DNA of 64,000 nt, from positions 87,234,627 to 87,298,626 of the forward strand of contig NC_077223.1 of NCBI RefSeq assembly GCF_024763615.1. The letters run 5' to 3'. The notes beneath the pieces are model-generated. The model saw only the letters and a program-made list of their open reading frames with translations, was not told where the DNA came from and ran no database searches. Position numbers and translations under genes: made by a program. Positions 48,601-59,724 of this stretch are shown in pieces. Source of the stretch: Phlebotomus papatasi (Eukaryota; Arthropoda; Insecta; Diptera; Psychodidae). Every line of letters starts with the position of its first letter. Position 1 is the stretch's first letter.

Positions 48601-51600
48601 TCTAATTTCAACGGATGGAATATATAATATTTATAGTGCAAAATTAATATATTTTCTAGAAAATGAAACGCTCATAATTAATTTGATTTTCAATATTTGC
48701 TATCAAATTAGTCACAAGTGCTTTTCGCTTGCAAATAGCTTATTATTTAGTAAAATAATCTCCTGAGGGTTCGGTGTGAATTTCTCCTGGAGATGAAGTA
48801 TATAAGTTCATTAATTTAATTATAAGTTGGGTAGTCTAGAACTCATGAGTGAACACTTATGAGCCATTGATAAACTTCTTTGTCTCTTCATAAAAGCTTC
48901 CTCTCTCTAAATTACTAAATAGTGCAATGATTATAAATTTTGAAATTCTGTCTAAATCTAAAGTCTTTTAAGTGAAATTATGTTGTGTAGGAGTTAGTTC
49001 TGCTACAATGATTATAAAATTGTTATTATAAAGCCGCGAGTGATTCTTTTTTTTTTTGTAATCAAAGAGGTGGCATATAGAGTCACAGGCTTTGCTAAGT
49101 GCTCGAACTCGTGAATTAGATGCTATCCCTAAAAAGTACTTTCGCATCATTTACTGTTTACCGGTTCTCAACCAATTTAAACCGATTTGTAAATCACTCG
49201 AAAAATCTCACAAAATAATAATTACTTGTCGGTTCATAACCGGTTCATTACCGGTTCACAACCGATTTGAACGGATTTATAAACGACTCAAAGCATTGCC
49301 TAAATTAACTTAGGACTACTACAATTGGATTTGGAATAAAACTTACTTATCGCGTTATGTACCGGTTCATTACTAGTGCAAAGCCGATTGGAACTGGTTC
49401 AGTTCAGATAGGACAGGTTTAGATAGAAATCGGAATTTCCAAAACCGGTCCAACGAGCTCAAACATGACCCCATTCGGTTGATAACTTCGCTCTCTAGAG
49501 CCTTTTATAACATTTGACCTTGAAAACCCGTTATTAAGAATGATTCAATGGTATATTCACACTTGATCAATTATCGGCCTGGATAATCTCCAAAATATAT
49601 CTAAAAAAAATTAAAAAATTACACGACGCGTTTTCTAGCAAACATAAAAAAACATGGCTTTGGTGGGGAACAGGACGTGTGGGGTAAAATGAGGGGAATG
49701 TTAACGATCCTTGGGTCGACTTATGGGGGGGGGTCTTCCTTATGTCTCAAGTCGTTATCTCTAACCGTTTGACCTCTAGAGCTAGCGACGGCTAGAGGGA
49801 CAGACGGAGAGACAAACAGCGTGACGACATTTCACAGAAATCGTCTGAAACGCAAAGATTTGTTGAGAAAAGTGGTCTCCGGAGGGTGGAAAATGGATTT
49901 TGGGAAGGGATAAAAAATAATCGAAGGATTATACAACTGATTATATATACCTACACTGAAAAAAAATCCGAAAAAGTTAAAATAACATTCCGGAAATGTT
50001 AATTTTACCCTGCTGTATTGATCCAAAATCGGTGTAAATATTATGCTTTTCAGGTGTATTAGAGGTTAAAGTTACCCTTTTTCATGTTAATTTTACACAT
50101 AAAAAGGTGTAAAATTAACACTAAAAAATGTTGATATATTTTTACACGAGGAAAAAGTTAATCCCACCCTTTTTTTCTCAGTGTATGACAATACATAAAA
50201 CGGAATTTTTAATTTTAAATTCAAGTCTTTGACCTGATTTATAAACTTGTCTAAATGATTATTGGGTGTGCATTCCGAAATTGTTCTTTAACAATTTCAA
50301 ATTTTAGGATGTCTTATGGTAAAACCATTTGTGAACTGCAACGCTAATTTCTGTGGCGGGACAAACAGCAATTACCAAAATTACTTTACTATGTGAAACA
50401 TTGTACAATGCTCATGCCAGAATTATTTGTATTTAAACTGCGATGTGGTGACATAGTACCATTAGTACCCTTTTTTAGTATTATAGTTTCCTGTCAATTA
50501 TAAAATTTCTAACACTAATTTTGTCGTTTGAAAATGATTTTCCTGGAGTGAATTTGATGAATCCTCTTCAAATGTGTTTGACAAGGTTGTTGAGGTCATA
50601 TAGTGGTTTATTTACTGACTTCTTTCCCTGAAATTTAATGACTTAGTATTGTATTACGGTATTCAACCCCATTTGTGTGACATTTATTGCTCTGTGGCTT
50701 TCTCTGGACGCCACAGAACACACATAAAATTGTTGTTAAAGACCAACGAGTCAATTTTCCCATCTCACTTTAGCTCTCTCGTGGGACATATCACGGGAGC
50801 CATCGAATGGGAAAGCCTGAGTTCCACCCCTGAGCTGTGCGTGTATTTCGTGGTTAATTGACTTCATTTGCGATTCCCATCATTTTCCAGGTACAGACCT
50901 ACATACAGCCACTCTGGCAGCAGATCGATGAGAGAGATACCTTCTGGAATGGGGCTGTTGAAGCAGTTCTGACACTCTTTGGAGCACTCAGTGCCCTCCT
51001 GGCGGGCTCCCTGAATGCTCGTCTCATTGAGAAGTGGGACCTCTGGATCCTTACCATATGTTCTGCCATCGAAGGTGCTTTAATTCTTGTTGCAGCCTTC
51101 ACGCAATACGTAATTGTGGCATATGTGATGTACATCCTGTTTGGAACGCTATATCACTTTATGATTACAATTGCAAGGTAAGAACATAAGAAGCAATTAA
51201 GGCGGGGTTATGTAGGTCACGCAGACTAAAACTCAGCATAATTTCTTTATTTTTTTTAATCATAAAAAAGTTAATACTAGCTCTTAAGCATATAAAAAGT
51301 ACGATATTTGAACTATATTATAACCAGTTAGAACCGATTCAGATTTATACACTTTACAGCTTCCTTAATTTCTGCATTGAATCCCCTACGAATCAATCTA
51401 ACACTTTTTTTTCTAATTTATGAACGAAATGTTTGCCTTGCTAACCACTAAAACATGTCCTAAAACATAAAACTCTGACAACGCAATTTTCGGAATGGTC
51501 CAAAAACGTGAAGTCTTCTGTAAACCCCAAGTTGCTATCTCTAACTGTTTGGCCTCTAGGTGTACTCATAATCAAACAGACAAAATTTCAGAAAATCAAT

Positions 51601-54600
51601 TCCTTGAAGAGTTAAAGTGTAAAGCTTGAGTAGTAAAAGACACTTAAAGAAGTATAGACGAGAAATTTTCCATATTTTATTATATCAATATGGTATAAAA
51701 GAACAATTACATTTTCCATATATCTTTGAAATAATTGCTCAAGTTTCAAAGTACCTACTTTTGCTGAATACGGTTCATTGTACCAATTATAAAATTTCAT
51801 TCTCTGTTGAAGCGCACAAATGGAAACTTTAGTGAAATTGCACGTACAATTTACTTTAAAGAAAAATGCTTTTTGCAATACTTGCAATATTTAATAACCT
51901 TTTGTTTTCGAACTCAATAAAACTCTTGATATAAAATTTTTATGTTCAATTTTAACCAGTGGCATTGTTATTCCCTCAATAAAATTATTCATTAGGGGAA
52001 ACTGGGGCACCACCAAACACGGAGTATCACCAAACACTGCAATTTTTAATCGGATATTGGATATCAGAGGATAAGACCGATAAGAATTTATAGGCATTAT
52101 AGGGATGCTTGTCCACTGAAGAAATGGTAGAGATAGTCCAAGTAGTTTAGAGATAAAAATTAGTATTTGGTGCTACCCCGTGTTTGGTGGTGCCCCAGTT
52201 TCCCCTATTTATGGTCTATTCTTGCTTCAAAGATATACTTAAATTCCGTTCGTCTATAGAAAATTTTAAATTTGATAGGCTATCGACTGGGATGACAATA
52301 TTCTACAATAACTTACATACTACAATAACTTCTACACATTCAGCTTGTATTTGAAAAATTATCTGTTGACAGTAAGTTTCATCTCATAAGGAGGATACAA
52401 CCATAATCCAAAAATCAACAACTTAATTCGTAAGTTTTTGGAATAAGCTTACGCCGAAAGATAGGTAAATCCTAGCACTATGACAACTATAACTAGCAAA
52501 AATTTTAGATGGAAGCATAAAGAAATTAATTAATGAATAAATTAACCAGTTGAATTAAATCAGATTAAACGTTGACTTACATTTTATTAAATACATTGAA
52601 TAAAGGACAATGGTCAAATTAGGTTCCGAATATTGGTCAAGGAGTTATAGCGCAAAATGATCTTCGTTTTGTATGGGGGTTACCATATAGTGTGATGTAG
52701 AAGGGAGTGGTATACATGGACAAAAAGTTTCAGTCACAAACTGACCCTATTCCGAATTTGATAAAGATTGCTTTAACCATTCTTGCGGAATTCGTTATTA
52801 AAACACTTATTTTTCGAAAGGATATAGGCTTTTTCACAAGGACTCCCAGGTTCCAACGTTTATTATCCTAACTTCCCGGTAATTCTTTAATCTTAAATCA
52901 ATACCTACAAAATTCACCTACTCTCGTTTGTGGTGATTCCGGGACTACCGACCAATATAGTTTTGACCATTATCCTTTGAACATTTTACTGTTCGAACTC
53001 AAAGAGAGAGCAGTTATATAATCGACTTTTTTTCAACTTGTCATCGTCCTAGAGCTTAAACCGTAAGAGATATCAAGTTCCGGTCTTCGGTGACCCCTCA
53101 ATAAGAAAACGATATCTCTAGACTTTTTTATTTTTCTCTCAATCTCTACAAAACTATGTTTTTTTGGTTTTTCTTGTAAAAGGCTCCTACGATTTCTTTT
53201 ATTTTTGTATATGTTTTGGAGGTGGTCCAGGCGAACATTTCGTCCAAACAAATCTATGACCTAAAAAAAATTGCCATCCTGGTTTTTGAAGGTCAAAGGT
53301 CAAACCACTCTGGAGGGCCTATTTTTCAACCGATTTGGTTAAATTTAGATATTTTGGAAAGTTCCTGAAATTTCCAACTCGATTGCATCGGTCGCAATCG
53401 CTAAATAAATCGGTTAAGTACCCGTAAACGACCAATCTTTTTTAAATATTCTTTTTTTTCTGGCCATAAGATGGTTACACATATAGAGGCAAAACGGTAA
53501 AAGATACGAACTTCAGATCTTCAGAGGAGACCCCTATAAGTCGACCCAAGGAACATTATTATGATTTTTATTTTCCTTTCACCTCCCTCCAACCCCTCTA
53601 AAACCATGTTTTTTTTAGTTTTTCTCGAAAACGGATCCTACGATTTCTTGTACTTTTGGATATGTTTTGAAGGTGGTCCAGGCGAACATTTCGTCCAAAC
53701 TCACCTATCACATAAAAAAATCGCCGAATCGAAAATCGCTTGAATTTTCGAAAATCAAAGTTGAACTGGTCTTGAAATCAGTATAATGAATCGGTTACAA
53801 ATATTCGTGAGTGACTTATCTTTCTAGTTTTTACACTTTTCTGTTTGTTTAGTGCTTGTAACTCATGCCAGAACATTCTAAAATGATCATTTGTTTAAAA
53901 ATGATCATTTGTTGGTTTTGAAATGCTTTTGTGGTTTATGAATCAATTTTATCTCTAGTAAGATCAGTAAACACCAAAAGATCATGCGAAAAATTAATTC
54001 TCGGAGAGCTCTATCTCGTGAGTTCGAACATTCCGCAAAGCTGGGACGCTTTGCTATCTCTTTTTTACAAAAGTATCAATAGGGGTTCTCTATCGAAGAA
54101 ATGTTTCTTTGACCCTACAACATCCTAAATTTTGATATACTTATATTACAATGTGTTGAGATTAGAAAACTTTGAGGATTGAGAAAATTTTGATATAATT
54201 GTGAAAAAAATTAAAGCTGTCCAATTTAAAACTAGTGGCTTGCGGGAGGAAGCCTGAATTAAGAGGCCAGAAAAAAATGTTCTTTACGATTTTTTTTTTG
54301 GAGAACTGGCCTCCGACTTTACAGGGTGAATGGTGGAAAACGAGACACTTAAGAAAAAAAATAAATTTCAAATGCATTTTTAAACTGAATAAATAATTTT
54401 TTTACTATTTTTTGCATCATGGGATTCTTTGAGAAATATTCTAACAGAATCCTAACAGTTTTTAATAGATATTTCAACCAATTAATTGGAATATTCCATC
54501 AAATTAAAAAACAACACATTTTGAAAAAATGGACAAAATTTTGGAAAATTGGACAAAAATTTTTGGAAAGTTAGACATATAGATATTATTGACAAAATAT

Positions 54601-57600
54601 TATACCAAATATGTAGAAAATCAAATGTTGAGAGTTTTCTGTGTATAAGGTAAAGTACCCTCTAGTCGGCCGGTTTCTCAACTCGGCCAGTTGAATTATT
54701 TAACCAATTTATTAACGTTTTATAGTCAACTTCTATGAAATTTTCACTGATTTACGTTATATAATAATATAATACACCTTATAATGTTAAATCGGTAAGA
54801 CCATATTATAACAAATCTAAGTAAATTGAATAAATAGTCGCACTGGCCGAGTTGAGAAACCGGCCGCCTACAGGGTACTTTACTTTACTTGCACATTTGA
54901 TGGTTATGCTAATCCCTCCTTTATGTCCGGGTAACAGTTGAGGAACGGTAATTACCAAGAACTTCCTGAACGTCCAACCAAAAAGAGGTTCTGTAAATTT
55001 CACAGATGAAACAGAGAAAATGACAACTACCGTGTCAAGGTTATGAACATCATGCATGCAATACATTTTTTAAATACTTCTTGCAAGGTCACTCTTTGAT
55101 GTTTTTATAACGATTTTTACATTTTTTAACTTCTGAAATAATCATAAAATTAAGTTTAATAATCTTTTTATCAAAAATTTAAATATTTAATTGATTTATT
55201 ATCAAGTTTTTTAGGAGGTGTCTCACATTCCACACTGCTTTGTCCAACTTTTCAAACTGTCTTGCTTTAGGCAAATTACCCTATAACATATTTAAAGTGC
55301 TTAAATAATTTTTTAAGAATATCAGCTACCCTAAGCTTATCTAGGCTTTACAATAGTTTTCTTTCTGTTGGTTCCTGTCACGATTGTTCGGATATTTTGG
55401 AACATGGCTAGAACTTGAGAAAACAGCCGAGACTGGAACCAATGTCAGAAAAAATCGATAATGCAGAGACACTTGCAAACAGTTAAGTGTTAAAAAGTGT
55501 TAAGGAAGAAGATTTCCTCATTTTATCTTTCGTTGGAATAGCACCATAATTCTGTCCCGATATTCCTATCAGTCATGGTAGTGAAGTTGTATAGGACATT
55601 GCTATATTTAAAACAAGTACCTATCAATTGAAGGAGTATCTGCTCATCCCTAAATGCAAAAAGCTTTAAAAGAAAACTTCTGTTTAAAATTAATCACATT
55701 TAAGGCTGTCTTCTTCATAATCTTATACTTCATTATCTTTCCATTTCGGCGATATAACTTCAAACTTTCCTGAGTTTATTATTCACGTCCTTCAATTCAA
55801 CTTTGTAGCACTGTTGTGCCAGACAGACGCTTTAAATGAGTTAGGAAGTAACAGACTTAATCATTCACAAGATAAAAATCAAAATCACTTTATAATATTT
55901 GAAAGTAGAACTCATAATATCTTGTTTATTTAAACAATGGGATTGGTATACTAATAGATCTACTGGCTTGAGGGTGATGAATAAATTCTTCTACGTAGAG
56001 ATTTTTCAAAAAACAAATGAGTAAAATTTTACTATCCTACGCATTTATTCATGTTACGAGTTTTTTTTTAGGGAATGCCTTTTTTTTAAATTGTGTGCAC
56101 ATGCCGCGAAAACTTTGAGGAAATTCGACGAAGACGGAAGAAGAATTTTGGATATAAACGAAATATTATTATTTATTGTGGAAATAACAAACACGGGACT
56201 ATGATAAAAATGTGCCTGGTAGCTGCAATTTTTCTCCTTTCCACTCAGTGCGAGACAATTTTCACCCTAGTCGATATATATGTATGAAGATAAAAATACA
56301 TAAATATTCATGCACGAGCTTTTCTCATAGTTGATTTTATTTGCTTCTTCTTCTGCCTTTCTTCCTTGTGCGCATAAAAAAGAATAGAAAGCACAATAGC
56401 GAAGAAGTAGTTCAACGTCGGAAAAGTCTCGTGGATGTTGGATGGGTCAATGAGACACAAATTCTCTCTTTTCGTATTATGTGTGTCACGAGCACGCAAA
56501 GAACGTAAGGTCGCATGAATCAGCAATAGTTCTATCTGCTATGCAAAATCACTACAGATGGAATACAATTTGATTTAAGTGACTTATTAAGTTGAGGGAT
56601 AGATGCTGAGTGTGCTAAAAAAAATTGTGCTGATTCGGGAGAAGGGTTTCTTGGCCCATCAAACCGACACTTTTCTTTTTCCATTTACTATTTTCCGCCA
56701 TGAGTATAGTAAACTCATAAAGCATCCACCCAAGCTTTAAAATTGTATCACTGTGATATGCCTTGTTTTGTGGTAAAGTTATTTGTTTTGCACTTTCCAA
56801 CACTTTCTTGATAGTTGATGTCGGTCTGAGTCAGAATATGTAATATATCTCAAGAAATATATATATCCGTATAAATATAGAATTTTCATAGAGAGAGAGA
56901 AAGAGAGTAGAGCAAGAAAAAAAGTTCTTCTCAGACACGGAAAATGTTCCTAATTTCTTCGATGGTGCTCATTTATTTACTCATTTATTACATTTGTAGC
57001 GCTGATAGAGGAATATCATCTTAAGATTTGAGAAGTAAGATAATGTATAAGCGTAAATGAAAGAAGAAGCAAAATAAACTCATCTTTCACAGCATTTACT
57101 TCAGAATTTCCCATCACGACTAACTTATCATCTCTATGTGAATTGTATTTCCTTCCACGGGAATCGGAAATTTCACTCAGTGAATTTAATTGTAGATGAA
57201 TTTATCTGGAAGCATCAATTTCCATCAATTTCAAATATTTCTTCTCGCACACAACCCTCTTTATCCTTTTAGCAAATTGAGCAAATGATTTCGTTTTCAT
57301 TTTGATTTTCTCTCTAAAATATTGCAAGGAACAATTTATGTTACAAATATATTTCGACATTCTGAATATTGGTGTTAATATACAACGATCGTATATTTTA
57401 TACAGATCGTTCATATTCAATTACGAAGAAGCCTTAAGGAGGTAGTCTGATTTACGAGAAAAAATATTCTTTTAATTTGCCTAAATCGATAGATAAACTA
57501 CAAATATACTAAAAAATTTCAAAAGTCGATTCACTGAGAAAAAACGGGGGTGCGATTAACTTTTCTTCCTCATAACTTTAGCATTTTTAGGTGTAAAAAT

Positions 57601-59660
57601 ATATCCACATTTTTTTATGTTAATTTTACACCTTTTTAAGGATAAAAATAACACGAAGAAGGGTAACTTTAACCCATAATACACCTGAAAAGCATAATAT
57701 TTACACCGATTTCGGATCAATACTGCAGGGTAAAATTAACATTTCCGGAATGTTATTTTAACTTTTTCGGATTTCTTTTTAGTTTTCGAAGTAGTTTTGA
57801 AGATACATAATTCTCTCGTTCAGTAACAACCTTCCCGATTTGAGAGCTCTCTCCGGTAGAGGTTTTTCCCTTACCGATTCGAAGGTATCTCAGAGAGAAC
57901 TTACCTAAAAACCCGTTAGAAGTTCGAACATTTAAACCGACGAGTTACACAAAAGTGAGCAAGTTCATCAAAAGGACATTTTATTTTAATTAAATTTCAT
58001 TTCAAACGTTCTGCCACCCCGAAATTCCACAAAGCTACACAAAAATTTAGTTTTTGCAGCAGACGTTTACACTCAGTTGTTGACAATGTTGAGGATTGAA
58101 GTATCAAGAATACCGAAATTCGAAATGGCAGAACAATCAGCGCTAAAGCGGCGAGAATGTGAACTTGCACTTTAGGCTTCTGGTAGATTTTCGAATAGGT
58201 TTGGCTTGGCTTTGGAATGGCTTTGTCTTAGTGTTTTGTGGCAAGATGCAAGCGCTTGACGGACGAATATCCAAAATTTGAAGAGTGTTTCCCCTACTAC
58301 GGGTTTATCACTGGTGATTTTATATTCTAAAATTTGAGTACAGAATGTCAATACATGTTTTTATTGAAATCGATCAATAAGCATTATAGATAGAGTCCGG
58401 TCTATTTCAGTATAGTATAGTAAGGGTTCGGGTACAATGGGAGTGGAGACGAACGTGACCCACTGTTAGAAAGGTCTCGGTTTCGGATACAAAATAACTA
58501 AATTTCATCGAAATCGTTTCAAAAACACCGAAAATGCAGTCTGGTCAAGGCATTTTTGAATATTGCTCAGGCCAGGGAACATCGAGGTAGGAATGTGACT
58601 AACCGTCGGAAAGGTTTTACACTCTTTCAGCACAAGTAGCACATCACATACAAAAATTTAAAGAAAAAGTATCGTCTAATTTACGGAGTATTCGACATCG
58701 AATTTTTGAAAATCGATTTTTTCGATTAAACGGACCTTCTATTAATTCAGACAAAGTTGGGATGTTCAAAGAGTTGTAGCATTTAACGAGATCTTTCCCA
58801 AAATTTTTAAAACTTCGACAATTAAGACCGAGATATATCCATTTTAAAATGAGATTTTTTACATCTTTTAGCTCTAATCAGGGGGGTCGGGGTCTGAAAT
58901 TTTTTAAAAAAAAGTTTTAAAGGCCAGTTATAACATACGAAAATTTAAGATCGATTTGAGATCGAAAATTGGATTTTACCTAGGACCACAAAAGCTGAGA
59001 TTGTAAAGAATCTCAGCTAAAAACGGAAAGTCTAATACTATAATTTCTGCCCCTTAATCATTCACAGTTTTCTTTCTGGTTTAATTATCAAACACAAAAT
59101 AATTTCACTGATTAAAGAAATTGGAACTTATTGTAGACGATTCGATAGATGATCAAAAAATAAAATTTAAGCAACAAAACAAAGTTTCAGAAGTTAAAAT
59201 TACAAAATGATCAGTAAAATAATTATTTTGCTAAGTAATGGTTTAGTAAATTTTAATTTCAACTCAACGGAATTCGTCTGTCAGTTGGTAAACGTCAAAT
59301 TCAATTTGTTATACTTAGTCGTTCAGAAATCCATTTAAAATCAGACTGAACTTTAGGGTTTTCTCTTCGAAATGAGTGATGTTATTATTAAAGAGGAGGG
59401 TTTAATATAAAAAAAAATTCTTTCTTTTGTCACTCTCACAATTCCTTAATTTTATTTTTTTTAACAACTGTCAAATCACTAATCGATTAGGATTACCATA
59501 GGAAACCTACAGGCTGCTTTTATAAAAACAAATAAAAAAAATTGATATTTCAGCAACAGAGGCACAATTTCAATAGATTCAATCACTCTAAATTCAAAAG
59601 ATGTGAAAGGTGTATAAGAAATTATTATTATATATTATATTATTATATTATATAAGAAAA

Positions 59661-59724
<64 letters not shown>

